A stretch of DNA of 64,000 bases, from contig NW_026947507.1 of the NCBI RefSeq assembly GCF_034190915.1, positions 30,866,001-30,930,000 on the forward strand. Direction: 5' to 3'. Of this stretch, positions 1-10,665 are shown in pieces. Below the pieces are notes generated by a model. That model saw only the letters and a list, made by a program, of their open reading frames with translations. It searched no databases and was not told the DNA's origin. This stretch comes from Cavia porcellus (Eukaryota > Chordata > Mammalia > Rodentia > Caviidae). Position numbers and translations under genes: made by a program. The first letter of the stretch is position 1, and every line of letters begins with the position of its first letter.

Positions 1-2167
1 CCCTGGAGACAAAGTGGGGCAGTATCAACAGCGCAGGCTTAGTAAAGATGAACAACTTGAATAAAAATAATGGTTTAATATTTGAAGTTCCACAAGAAAT
101 CAGGTGCCTCTTGGGTATAAGCCAAGTCTTGCAAATTTTGCATGGAGAGCCTAAAATAATGAGAACCGCAATTGTTGCATGCATATGTATGTGGACATTT
201 TTCTATAGATTGACTGTAAATTTAATCAGCAATTGTTCTCTGAGGGCCATTACTCTTGGGACTGCATTCTTTTCCTTGATCCATGCAATAACACATATTA
301 AACCAAAATGAGAAGTGTTTCCATTGGCTAAACATTCAATATAAATCTGTGTTTATTTATGACTGCTATCCTGTTCATGTTACTTATTTAGCCATCTGTA
401 CACGTTCTGAGAGAGAGGAGTGCAGGGCAGACACGCTGCCCGCCCTGACCAATCCGTACAATTTCCCTGTCCTTCATTTCTTACCACTTTGTTCCAATTT
501 CTTTCCTTCATTTTAGTTTTCACTAATTTACCTTTTTAGATTTGCTTGCTTACTTATTTTTTTCATTCCTCCCACTTAAATAACCTCCAACAGATTGAAC
601 AGAGAAATAAATTAAATAACACTCAAAGGCACTTGTAATTTTCTTATCTCATGACACTAAAAAGAATTGCCAGTAAATGAACGCTGTTCCAAGTCAAGAC
701 GGGCTTCTCCGTCACCTGGTGAGTTGCTACCACCCAGTTTTAAACACAACCTGATGAACAGCTTGTTTAAAATGGTGAAGAGATTATCCCTGACTTGGAA
801 AGAGAAGTTGAACGAAATATCTTTAAGGATCATTTGTCTTCGACAGTATAAAGCAAAACAGAGAAAGTGATAAAACAAGAAAGAAAAATATGAAAGAAAA
901 ATGAATGGTGAAGTACTTGAACTATTTTTTTTATGACCTGAAACAAAGCTATTTCAGCTTAATGGAAGAAGCATGGGGAAAACACAGGAAAGCATTACTT
1001 TAAATGGTTCCTGATGGTGAGGCACAATTGGGAAAAATGTCTTTTTCAGAGTTAAAGTGCCCCACGTTTAAAAACAACTGAGTTTATAGCATTCCTAGTC
1101 AGACAGAAATTTACCTTGCACAAACTAGAAAGCTGGGAGGTCAATTATACTTACATCTTTTCAATCGCATGCAATTGATGTCCTACCAAGCCGCACTGTC
1201 ACCTTCTGGTGTGCCCCTGTCATATCTACCAATGGTTCTTACTGCAGTCTAGCTGGCGTCAATAAGTAGGAAATCTTTGGCTTCTAATTTCCTTCTCAAA
1301 TTCTCTGTGAGTTTGATTCATATAAAATAATGTTATAGGTGAAAAATGCTCAAATATGAACAACTTCATGTAGATTAATCTGAAATCATGAGAGAGGGTC
1401 ATTGGTAATTGAAAGAAACATTAAAAGACATCTTTTTCTTAAGCACTCCAATAGATTTTTTTCTTAAGCAGACATTAAAAAGTGAAAAGCTGTGCCTTGG
1501 TATCATAAATCATAATTTTCTGAACCAATATGCTTTTCCTCTCTGATATTTTACTACGGACTTTGAAAACTTTAACAACCCTGTTACTTTTGATCATTCA
1601 GTTAGATTCAATTATACTTTTTAGAGAATCAATAAAATTGGAAAAGATGAAGAAATTATATGAGGTAGTTACTGGGAAAAAAAGAAGCCATTCACACATC
1701 AAAGTCACAATTTGGAAGGAGACTGACTCCTCTTATGGCTGTACTGTAGCATCATCACAAGTACCTTGGTTCTGATCATTCTAATCAGTTTTTACTAGCA
1801 GTTGTGATTTCCAGCCTTGAGGTCAAAAACAGACATAAACCTGAGTTTATAACTTGCTTGTAGTCTGGCATATGAACCTGCCACTTCGTAGAAGCTGGCA
1901 GAGCATACAAGTGCTCTGAGTCAGAGACAAAAGGCTGTCATTTCAGATACACCAGACAAATATACATCAGCCTCCTTAGCCAGCCTTTCTCTACAAGTGT
2001 CCCCAAAGTACTGGCAGTGTTCTAGAAGCCTGGGTGGGTCCTATACACACAATAGGTCTGTATCATGACTGCGGAAACCTGAGCATAGGTTTAAACTTAT
2101 CAGAAAATATAAGCAAACCTATTCTTTACGCACAAGAGAGGTATTATATTTATTTTCCTAATTTGAG
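1..2167. other. Unique AT-rich non-coding DNA
   Basis: No repeat family or coding exon is recognisable here. Open frames are short (73 codons or fewer from 657 to 878 on either strand, 81 codons from 1530) and have no recognisable domain. A good 5' splice-site-like string (cctg|gtgagt) lies at about 717-724, with only a weak acceptor-like cag some 46 bases upstream, which is not enough to call an exon. I read this as intergenic or intronic sequence. Confidence 0.6.
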
Positions 2168-2310
2168 AGAAAAACATAAATTATAATGTCTGGTTCCCAA
2201 GACCAATGAGAGAAATAAACCAACATGAACTTTTAGTACTTTGTACATTAGGTTTTTGCCATTTGTTAGTTCATGTTATATAACTATCAGCTATAAAAAT
2301 CAACACACAA
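2168..2310. repeat. Local direct duplication, copy 1
   Basis: This 143-bp segment recurs at 3053-3176 in the same orientation with only a few substitutions. Copy 1 carries 19 bases (after ccaatga, near 2208-2226) that copy 2 lacks. The extra bases are bounded by the short repeat atga, so slippage or a microhomology deletion in copy 2 is the simplest explanation. The sequence matches no interspersed family I recognise. Confidence 0.9.
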
Positions 2311-2530
2311 TACTCTTGCTGTGGTCTCTATTTCCACTAATAATATATATGGCTTCGAGTAGCCTATGTCACAGATCTCAGAGACATAATTTGCTGTTCT
2401 CTAAGCCTTTTATAAACTCTTGGGAGCTTGCTTTTCAAATTACACCAAACATTCACCATTCACGTGCTAGGTTCAGATTTAAGCAACGTTACCTGTCACT
2501 GATTGTACTAGAATGATCCTCTCACTCTTG

Positions 2531-2640
2531 CTACTCACAGTGTGGTCCAGAGACCAGGAAGCAGCGTCAGCATCTCCTGGGAGACTGTTGGCCATGAAGT
2601 GTCGCTAACCTGGAATCTGCACTCTGATGACATCTATGTG
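2531..2640 (+). mobile_element. MER5-like (hAT-Charlie) DNA transposon relic
   Basis: The run cacagtgtggtccagagacc, then agcgtcagcatctcctggga, then a g/t-rich middle resembles the start of the MER5 family of non-autonomous hAT-Charlie elements, which have a cagtgtggtcc-like terminus and a catcacctggga block. Only the left half is recognisable. These elements are old in placental mammals, so heavy decay is expected. Confidence 0.5.
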
Positions 2641-2880
2641 CTCACACCATGGTCATTTTTAAGAAGCGTTGCTTTCACTCCCATTCCTACTTTCTCCTTT
2701 GCTCTCTTGGTTGTGCTCAACTACTTGAGTAACTCTTTTAAAAATGATAAAGTTGATGTGCACTGCCTTTGCTTTTGATCCTCTGGTCAGTCTTTAATGC
2801 TACATTTTAAGTACTCAGTTTATATAGAAGTAAGATAACTTTGGTGATGTTTCCTGATGTCATATGTTAGATATTAAAGA

Positions 2881-2949
2881 TTGTACTGGGGATTAACCTT
2901 GCATTTACCAGGCAAGCACTTAAATCACTGAACTAAATCCCTGGCCTGT
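2881..2949 (-). mobile_element. Degenerate ID-type SINE
   Basis: Read on the minus strand this gives the ID body: ccagggatttagttcagtga, a keeping-to-length middle with gcttgcctggtaaatgc, and an end before the B box. The A-tail is gone. It lies between the two copies of the local duplication (2168-2310 and 3053-3176). It is older than the ID copies at 6210 and 24827. Confidence 0.7.
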
Positions 2950-3052
2950 TAAACATATTTTATATCAGGTTTGGTACCTGTTCTTTACCTTTAATAGCTG
3001 TGTAAATTTACTCAAGATAATTAATCTAACTAAACCCCAGTTCATACTTTTT

Positions 3053-3176
3053 AGAAAAACATAAATTAAAATGTCTGGTTCCCAAGACCAATGAACTTTT
3101 AATATTTTGTACATTAGGTTTTTGCCATTTGTTAGTTCATGTTATATAACTATTAGCTATAAAAATCAGCACACAA
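3053..3176. repeat. Local direct duplication, copy 2
   Basis: This is the direct copy of 2168-2310, shorter by one 19-base block. The copies start 885 bases apart with unique sequence and an ID SINE between them, so this is a dispersed local duplication and not a tandem array. Identity is high outside the deletion, which suggests an event much younger than the MIR and MER5 relics nearby. Confidence 0.9.
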
Positions 3177-3728
3177 CTATTCTGTAGAAATTATTGATAT
3201 AAGAGAATTAGAGGTGATTTTTGAGTGCTTTTTCCTATATTACTAAAGATACATAGGAAATAGGGGTATATAAAATTCTTTTTGAGGGCAACTAAAACAT
3301 AGAAATTTGATGTATTTAAGGAAAAGTAGATGGAAATATTTATCCTGACAATTCTGATAAAGAAATCTCAATAGCTTTTAGGTAGGTATTCATTGAAATA
3401 TTTCGGTGCAAAAAAATTGAGAAAAAAATTCCAAGGAATGTAGAAATTTTGAAAAAAAAATTGTGGCATGATAAATGCACAATACTAAGGCTAAATAAGT
3501 TGAAATCTGTCAGTTATAAAGGTAAAAGGAAAACAACCGAGTAAAACATTATAAATGTTATAATTTAATGAGGTAGTGAAGGAATGAGGTAAGAAAAACT
3601 GGCATAGAAGAAGGGAAAGGAACCTTGATGCCCATAAATATAATGGTAATATACAGGTTCAGAGAAAAGTAAAGTCACAGAGAATTGCTAAAAATATACA
3701 ATTTACTTGTATACAGTGTTGTTTTTTC
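3177..3728. other. Unique AT-rich DNA
   Basis: A-rich sequence with no repeat family, open frame or motif that I can support. Confidence 0.5.
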
Positions 3729-3737
3729 AAAGAGCTT

Positions 3738-3836
3738 TGGGTGGGAGATATAGCTCAGTGACACAAGCCCCTGCCTGGCAAGCACAAGGTCGTAAGTTCC
3801 ACCCCCTGGGCCAAAAAGGCGGGGTGGGAGGGGATA
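3738..3836 (+). mobile_element. ID-type SINE with target-site duplication
   Basis: The tRNA-derived body has an A-box-like segment (tatagctcagtgacacaagc) and a diverged B box (taagttccacccc). It is bounded by the direct repeat aaagagctt at 3729-3737 and 3837-3845, as expected from L1-mediated retroposition. The tail is a diverged purine-rich run, so the copy is not recent. Confidence 0.85.
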
Positions 3837-3845
3837 AAAGAGCTT

Positions 3846-4190
3846 CCTAAAGTGGATACCTCCTGCACACTGTCTGTCTGGGGCAGAATAAAGGAAATAG
3901 TTCTCAACAACAGGATGATTTTTTGTCCTTTGGCTTCCTTCTAGTGCTTGATTTCTTATAGAGGGTGATCAAAAAGGTAGCTAGTAGGTAAAATAAACAT
4001 TATTCACATGGCCAGATTAAGTTTTTGCTTTTGGATTTCAGTTCTATCGATCTCAAAGTTTTCTGCCATAATTTATTTGAACCTGTATTGGTTTTAGCTT
4101 TGTCACTTTATGACCTCTTTTATATAGAAGATTCTTGAATTTTAATTTGTAACATACAGCGATGTGATTCATGTATGAGTTAAGAATGAT
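3846..4190. other. Unique DNA upstream of an L1-like 3' end
   Basis: No gene or known repeat is recognisable. It may be the continuation of the L1-like element whose 3' end lies at 4225-4461, but I could not align it with sequence upstream of the second copy at 40552. Confidence 0.4.
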
Positions 4191-4224
4191 GCACAGTGGT
4201 CAACTTCAAACTTACAAGATGAAG

Positions 4225-4461
4225 GGCTGAATTGAACTGTTTGCAGTCTCACTGTTTGAATGTCCACTCTATGCTTTATTTTTGTAATTTTAACAACTAT
4301 TTCTAAGGCAACAATATGTAATCTATTAACTAGTGATTTCTTAGTGTTTATTTTTTCTGAAATTCTGTATAACTTGTACCACTTTTATGTTTTTTTCTTT
4401 TTTCTCCTTAAATAAAATTTTAAAAAAATAAATAAATGAATGCCACAGTAAAAAAAAAAAA
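4225..4461 (+). mobile_element. L1-like 3' end, copy 1 (family unnamed)
   Basis: This segment shares a long ordered series of blocks with 40552-40742: ctgtttgca-tctcactgtttgaa, gtccactctatgct, aacaactatttctaag, aatatgtaatctattaacta, gtgatttctta. Both copies end in A-rich tails (here 4418-4461). Two dispersed copies in one orientation relative to a poly-A tail identify a retrotransposon 3' end. A lineage-specific L1 3' UTR is the likeliest source, but I cannot name the subfamily. Confidence 0.65.
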
Positions 4462-4656
4462 GAATGTCTTCTTAGATGATTCAAAACAAATCAGAAATAA
4501 AAGTAGTAAAGAGTTTAAGTGAATTTGTTCATTTTTATTCAAAAAATCTAAACTGAAAGCATTACATTTTTCAAATGACTAAGTCATGGACATCCAACAG
4601 ACTATCTGGAGCCATATTGTTTATAACATAAGTTTATTAACATGATGTCATATGCC

Positions 4657-4749
4657 TTTTTTTTTTTTTTTTTTTTTGGTATGGGGATCAAACTCATGAC
4701 CTCGTGCTTGTCAGGCAAGCGCTTATGCTGCTGAGCTAAATCCCTGGCC
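4657..4749 (-). mobile_element. ID-type SINE with poly-A tail
   Basis: The minus strand reads ggccagggatttagctcagc, then a B box (gagtttgatcccc), then a tail of about 22 A (T run at 4657-4678). It is flanked by the 9-base near-perfect direct repeat tcatatgcc (4648-4656) and tcatatccc (4750-4758), which mark the insertion site. Confidence 0.9.
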
Positions 4750-4758
4750 TCATATCCC

Positions 4759-5439
4759 ATATTTTTGATCTTTTACTTTGTTTTTCATTTGCTTTAAACT
4801 TTTTCATTAGAAAGAAACCCAAAAGATCTTGATTAACAAAAACTTTTGAGATAATTTTGGGTATCCCAGATATTGTGCAGGGAAAGAATAAGTGGTGACA
4901 TAGAGGAGAAATATATTGAGTTCCTGAAGGAATTACATGTTTTAATTTGGCAATGAATTAAATAAACAAAAATATACTTGCAGATAGAGGGCACTATTTA
5001 TTTCTTTGCATAATATGAGCATTATAGTTCATCAAATTAAGAATTTCTTTAACCCCAGATAGTGAGAATAAAATAATTTTCCTTCAGATTTAAACCAGAG
5101 TTTGAAAGACAGACATGATCTTATTCAGCAGAAAAGTTCCACAAAGGTCTTTCTAAAAGAGTCAAGAACAAAATTAATACCAGTGAAAAAACATATGTAT
5201 GTATATAAAATAAACAACATTGGAAACCAGATAAATATTTTGTCAAATATGTGGGGGAGGTGGAAAAAAGCCTATAAAATTACCTTGAGATGAGGTTATA
5301 GAAAGTTACTTTTCTATTGGGCCATTTTAAGTTAGTATGAATGTAGCGGTCTTCAGAAGCACTAATTCGTCACTCATAGTTAATATGTTCAAAGTCTATG
5401 TGGGATTGGCTAGATTTTTGTGCCTGGTCCCACAAGATT
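4759..5439. other. Unique AT-rich DNA
   Basis: No gene, RNA or repeat can be supported. The 63-codon frame beginning at 5102 is lysine-rich only because the plus strand is A-rich. Confidence 0.5.
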
Positions 5440-5662
5440 CTAAACAAGGTGTCTGATAGCCGTGGCTCTCTCCTGCAAGTCTGGTAGGAGATCTCTCCCA
5501 GGACCACAGTGTGGCTGCAGGAGTCCTCGGGTCCATGGGTGTAGAGCTGAGGTCTCCCTGTCCTTGCTTCCTGTCAGCTGGAGGTCATTCCCAGCGTTCA
5601 GATGCTTTTTCTGCACTAAAGACTTATTTCTATGGGTGTTGCTCAAGTTAGGAGCAGAATAA
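5440..5662. other. GC-richer segment of unknown origin
   Basis: Base composition rises sharply over about 220 bases (tccatgggtg, ggaccacagtg, ctgcaggagtcctcgg). Frames stay open on both strands for about 66 codons, which is a side effect of the lower AT content. It could be a fragment of an LTR or of an ancient exon. Nothing in it identifies a product. Confidence 0.35.
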
Positions 5663-5961
5663 TCAGACCACTTGTTAGAAGAATTTATTTGTATTTATTC
5701 ATACCAAAATTTTACAATTTTATGAGTTTATATTAAATAACACTTTAGAAGACTTCCATTTCCATGAGAAATATTCATTTATTTGATATAATTACATTTG
5801 TGGGGATGACCGTTGTCTTTGGTTTAAATACTAACATTTTTTACCTTTCTGTAAAAATATTGACATGTAATAGACTTTCCTTACTGTCGGCCAAGATATT
5901 CCCTGTTTTCAAGCAGGTTGGGAAGTTTCTTCTCCCATGAAACCTTTCCAGTCAGTTCTTA

Positions 5962-5977
5962 TCAGTCACGTGACTGA
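5962..5977. promoter_or_regulatory. 16-bp perfect palindrome with CACGTG E-box
   Basis: The sequence tcagtcacgtgactga equals its own reverse complement. The inner ten bases, gtcacgtgac (5965-5974), match the consensus E-box recognised by MiT/TFE and USF bHLH-zip factors. A single site in a gene-free setting is weak evidence of regulation. Its direct contact with the telomere-like block at 5978 is the unusual part. Confidence 0.5.
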
Positions 5978-6010
5978 CCTAACCCTAGCCCTAACCCTAA
6001 CCTTACCCTG
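5978..6010 (+). repeat. Interstitial telomere-like repeat (CCCTAA)n
   Basis: About five hexamer units run in phase: cctaa ccctag ccctaa ccctaa ccttac cctgg. Two units are perfect and the others carry single changes. Short interstitial telomeric sequences of this kind are known in rodent and primate genomes and are attributed to telomerase or other fill-in at repaired double-strand breaks. The block starts at the last base of the adjacent palindrome. Confidence 0.8.
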
Positions 6011-6208
6011 GCTGGTGCTATTTCCAATGTTGCTTTCACTAAGCTGCGCTCTCATGTATATCAGCTTCCTTTTCATTCATAGAATGGAGCAGTACCCTGA
6101 AAATCATGTTCATGTTCACACATTGTAGGCCCAATGCATCTGTGTTTCCTGCCTTAAATTATAAATTCATTTCAGAAGAAGAATAAGCTACAATTCATAG
6201 AATAAACT

Positions 6209-6319
6209 GGGGCTGGGGATTTAGCTCAGCAGCATAAGCACCTGCCTTGCAAGCAGGCAGTCGTGAGTTTGATCCCTGGTACCGATAAAAATGAAAAAAA
6301 GACAAAAAAAAAAAAAAAA
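6209..6319 (+). mobile_element. ID-type SINE, young, with target-site duplication
   Basis: The full body runs from ggggctggggatttagctca through a clear pol III B box (gagtttgatccc) to the tail gataaaaatgaaaaaaagac and a run of A. The target-site duplication agaataaac is at 6199-6207 and 6320-6328. The tail architecture is shared with the copy at 24827 and probably marks one active subfamily. Confidence 0.93.
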
Positions 6320-6328
6320 AGAATAAAC

Positions 6329-8587
6329 CAAGACACATTAAGCATTTAATACGTCATTTTAGCAGGAAAGATTATTTTATCCATGTTGACATTTAAATAT
6401 ATCAATGTCTACTGCTGGATAATGCAACTAAAGCCTGTTTATAAATGGAATAATTTATATTACTTAATCCTTTAATCACAAGTGAGTGTGTATTTTATTT
6501 CGGGACATCATTCCCTGTGGATCTGTCATATTTCTGCATATTTTGTGAACCAAGGCACTGAGAACTTGTGCTCTAGATTTCTGCTCATAAATATTCATAC
6601 AGCAAGTACACTTGGAAAACAGAAACAGTGGCTCTCTCCATGGGAAAAGGTAGATTTGTGGGTAGTTGAGCTTAATAAACTTGTTTCCCTCTCAGATAAA
6701 TGTCATTATAAAACATTGTGAATAGCCTTAAGGTTCTTGTTCTTTAATTTAACCCATTGTATGGAGGATGTCACCTCTCTCACGGCATAAACTTGTGGAA
6801 ATCGGAGAAGAAAACTAAAGCAGGAAAACAGTCATACTGTGCCTACTTCTATTGCTATGAATAATACATTTTTTGTCTCTTGATTCACATCTGTCTTCTG
6901 CTGCTGTCTGTAAAATGGGGCCGGTTTGGCTTTGCTTGTAAACAGGGTTAACACGTCATACGTTTCACAGCTTCTGACATTGTGTTTCACGTACTTTTGT
7001 GTGTACATAAAGTGAAATAAACTGTATCCTTGCTTTCATATGGTCTGTAACTAACTTAAGACACTTTTGTTTGATGCAAGGTTGGTGAAGAAAGTCATGA
7101 TGAAGAAAATCAAGAAGATGAAGCAGATCACATGATTCGTTTTTATTTTTCATATTAGAGCATATATTTTGTTAATTCTTACTAAGTCACAATGTTTTCA
7201 TCAGGATAATGATATTATTTCTGCATTAAGTAGCAAAACAGAAACAAAAACTAAATTAAATTTGAATCCTATAACCCTTAAAGTTTGCAAAGAAAATACT
7301 AATTTTAAATTAATAAAAATTATACTCACTTAGAAAGCTTAAACTCTTCCAATGGGTCCTCACTTATTATTGTAGTTTATTTAAAGTTGCTTCATTTCTT
7401 TATTTTTATTCAGAGTATCTTTTTTTTCTTTTGGTGCATATTTCTATGATTTTATTATTTTTCCATTTCCCAAAAACTCCAAGAAAATACTTATATTAAA
7501 TTATGTTTCCTGAGTTGCTAAAAAGTTACATTTTCTTGTTTTCTGAGAATTAGAACCCCAGGTTTATCACCTTTGGATTTCCAGATGACTCCAAGGGAGT
7601 TCTTCTAGGGTTGGCCGAGGGAAATAACAGAAAAAAACAAAGTAAAGCAAAACAGAACAACACAAAAATGTGATGGGATCATTTGAAGAGAGAGTTTCTA
7701 ACAAGGTTCTCAGGACTAATTCCAAACCTCTGCCCTCTGTTCTCTTTGTGTTTAATGCTCCTGTCTTTGAGGGACTTCTAATTAGGACACAACTCTGTAC
7801 TTTATTTAGCTCAAAGAGCCTCAAACTGGAAAAACAGAATGGGCTCATTTTTTAGAATGTGGCCCAGGATGAACCACCTTTGAGGAGAGAGGGATAGAGA
7901 TGATTATACACGTATTCACTCGTAGAAAATAATCATAATTAAAAGAAATAGGTTGAGCACCATTGGGGATGATATTTTGTGGCAGTGAATATATCTCTAG
8001 GAAGACACAAGTAAGTCCAGAGTGGTCATTTAAATCTGGTGTGGGATGGTTTCCTTCCCTATAAAATATCTATGCTAATTTAAGAAATAAATTATTTAGT
8101 ATTATGTGAAAGCTGCAAAGGAAAAAAAAATGAAAGATTATCCTACCATGAACTTTAGACCAAATGGTCATAAAAACTTTTGTCTACATCAGAATTATAA
8201 GGTAGGCTTTATAAAAACAGATTTCTGGGCTCCGTTTCCAGTATTTCTAATCTGTTATAGCTATAGTTAGGTACAATGATTACAATCTATAATAAAATAT
8301 GTTGTTGGAGCTTTAACCACAATTTGAGAATTGTGCAGCTAACTTATTGGCAGACTGAAGAGAAAAAGCTTTTGAAGGACATTTAAATATTCTGATCAAA
8401 TTGTGATCTTTGCTGCATGACACATACTAATTTGGTCCTATAACTGTTTGATCCTATAACTGTTGTCATCATCTACGCAACAAATAACTAGTCCAGAAGG
8501 TACCCAAGGAATCACTATAGTGGTAGTTGTGGCAGGTAAATTAATGAAGTATGATAAATTCTGTCCACCAAGTTCCTAGGCTAAGGC
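6329..8587. other. Unique AT-rich DNA
   Basis: No exon, RNA gene or known repeat is recognisable over 2.2 kb. A short exact tandem of about 16 bases, (g/t)(g/a)tcctataactgtt, occurs twice at about 8434-8464. A stretch at 7081-7156 reads as an acidic peptide but has no supporting structure. Confidence 0.5.
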
Positions 8588-8815
8588 TTAAGATAAATGA
8601 CCATAATTTCTGATAGAAATCCTGAATGCTGTCACAGAAAGACATACAATTATGTCCTCACCTTTGTTCAACCTGTTGCATATGCTTTCAATGGAGATTT
8701 TAATTTCCTGAATTTCTGTTTGGATGTTGTTCATAGATTTCATTTTTTCCCTATAGTAGGCACTTGTGGTTTCCATCATTTTCCTGCACTCTTCTATTTT
8801 TTTTTTAATGTGTTT
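8588..8815 (-). mobile_element. L1 ORF1 fragment (pseudogenic)
   Basis: The minus-strand frame (8779 down to 8588) contains IQTEIQEIKISIESICNRLN followed by KGED, the pattern of the L1 ORF1p coiled coil just before the conserved RIxxAED-type segment. The frame then loses similarity and stops. ORF1p is the RNA-binding trimer of L1. This piece is a broken remnant. The T-rich run at 8796-8817 follows on the plus strand. Confidence 0.55.
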
Positions 8816-8824
8816 TTTAAATCA

Positions 8825-8845
8825 CCATAATGTGTGGTGATTCTG
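8825..8845. repeat. Left 21-bp direct repeat flanking L1 fragment
   Basis: ccata, one variable base, then tgtgtggtgattctg. The same string recurs at 9461-9481 with one mismatch in 21 bases. Its position either side of a 3' L1 segment makes a target-site duplication the best reading. Confidence 0.8.
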
Positions 8846-8863
8846 ATTAAATGTCTTTTATTT

Positions 8864-9416
8864 TAATCAGCATTTTATAGCATTAAAATTCATAATAGCT
8901 AAATCTTGAAAGCAACCCAAATGCCCACGAACTGAGTAATGGATAAAGAAGATGTGGTTTTTTAATACAATGGAATACTACTCTGCTACAAACAAGGAAG
9001 AACTGGAGACATTTCTAGGTAAACACTTAAAACTTGAGTCCACACTCTTAAGAGAAATAAATGAGATTCACACGTACAAACATCACATTGTATCCTTGGT
9101 GTGAGAAAATGAAAGAGTAAATAAGGACCAAAATGTAAAATGGATATTGTGAAATTGGAAGAAATTGTTCAAACAGAAGAGAAATTAGGGTAGGCAAAGG
9201 GGAAAGGAAGAAAGAACAAAGGAAAAAACTATGAAAAAATATAAATGGGAACAAAGTTTATAAACAGAGAGGGGAAGAAGGGCTGAAGAGAGTTGAGAGG
9301 ATAGGAGAAATAGAGGAATCAAAATATATCATGTAGAGATATAAACTCATCATGATGCATGTGATCATTATGTATATCTAAATGTACCAATAAACTTAAT
9401 TAAAGGGAAAAAATAA
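8864..9416 (+). mobile_element. 5'-truncated L1: ORF2 end and 3' UTR
   Basis: It begins in the degenerate ORF2 C-terminal region (ataatagctaaatcttgaaa, caacccaaatgcccac, tacaatggaatactactctg) and runs through a purine-rich 3' UTR to an A-rich end (ttaattaaagggaaaaaata, to 9416). The 3' terminal block accaataaacttaatt is also found, reversed, at the right end of the window, so both belong to one subfamily. About 45 bases of non-L1 sequence lie between the A-rich end and the right direct repeat at 9461. Confidence 0.85.
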
Positions 9417-9460
9417 AGGACTGATGTAGTGCTACAGTGGTTGATATTTCTGGCAGAGAT

Positions 9461-9481
9461 CCATATTGTGTGGTGATTCTG
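9461..9481. repeat. Right 21-bp direct repeat flanking L1 fragment
   Basis: This partner of 8825-8845 has one mismatch. It lies 45 bases beyond the A-rich L1 end, which is unusual for a simple L1 insertion. Confidence 0.8.
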
Positions 9482-10160
9482 GTAAAACAGGCTCTTTACC
9501 TATTTCTTATTGCCACATAAAAAATATTTTGATAAAGATAAGTCCATGCAACTTGCAGTTTACTTATGTGACAAATATGCAGATATTTTTGCCACATATA
9601 GAAAGCTAGACTTGGTTAGAATAGTTTTATTATATGATGATCTATATAATTTCAAATTTAGTTTATTATCTGGGAGGTAATAGCATTTCATACTGGCAGG
9701 AAAAGTAATAACAAACACATATTTTGCTTAAATATACACACAATTTTGGTTTGGTGGTCTCAGGATAACTCAATTTCTATTGCGTTAAAGCATTCAGAGC
9801 TTCAGATTATATTTTCTAATCTTAAATTTAGAATATGTCTAACGTTACATCATAAATTTATTTTGTGTACTAGAGTCTCTCCAGTCACAAAAAGTTACAC
9901 CTTTAAGTGTGAGAGAAAAAATACTTGACAAGCTTATTTATTTGTGTTGGACACAATCATATTTTGAGTATTAAACAGGAAACAGGAAAACACTATCATG
10001 TGCCTAGCTAGTTCAAAGTCAAAGCCATGCTGTGTTTAAAATACATTCAATATATATCTTCCAAAAATCTGCCTACCAACTGTTAAACACACATTCATTC
10101 CAGTGCAGAAATCTAAATTTTTAAAAATCAACATTCAAAATCAGCTTTGATGTTTTTGCG
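9482..10160. other. Unique AT-rich DNA
   Basis: No supported feature. Confidence 0.5.
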
Positions 10161-10665
10161 TCTTTAAATACATCTTCCACATCCCAGCGGCCCCCTCTGG
10201 GCCTTGTAGCTGGACTCGGCAGTGACACCCAACACCCAGAGATTAGTGTGTGGAGCAACAGGCATAGGCAGGTTTTCACTGTCTCCTAAGGCTTCCCTGC
10301 CTGCTGCCCATACTTCTATAAATAGTGCCTTTAATAGCTGTCTTTGGTTAAATTCTGCATGCGCCATCTTTTCCTGTTGGGAACTGAACTAATACTATGT
10401 GTTCTAGTGAGCCACATCCTCCCCAGCCCAGACTGGTGAAAGGGCTTTTGTGTGGATGAAAAGCCTTCTCTCATCTATGTCGATACCTACTCCGGGATAC
10501 AGACGCTCATTAGTAAACACAGGCTTCTTGCTTTGCTTCCTCCAGCCTGTTGGCTCAAATCTTGCTTCCCAAGTCACACAAATCATACAGAGGACAAATC
10601 CAGAGAAAGAAACCTGCAAGAGGCACTGCTTCCCAAGAGTGTTTATCTTCAAGTCTTTTTTCTCC
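10161..10665. other. GC-richer block, unclassified
   Basis: About 500 bases stand out from the AT-rich surroundings (cccagcggccccctctgggc, cctgcctgctgccc, ctcctccagcctg). Short frames (67-88 codons) stay open on both strands without recognisable domains. A decayed LTR, or a fragment of an older element, is possible. I cannot assign a family or function. Confidence 0.35.

Noticed and set aside
6209..6319. tRNA-like A and B boxes
   Set aside because: They belong to an ID SINE. There is no acceptor stem or cloverleaf, and an A-tail and target duplication are present, so it is not a tRNA gene. The same holds for 24827-24930 and the other ID copies.
7081..7156. Short acidic open stretch (VGEESHDEENQEDEADH) after an ag
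   Set aside because: It arises from gaa/gat-rich purine sequence, is very short, and has a weak pyrimidine tract and no donor. It is not enough for an exon.
10178..10205. CTCF-like core (agagggggccgctgg on the minus strand)
   Set aside because: Several consensus positions do not match. It is a weak site by eye and has no supporting context.
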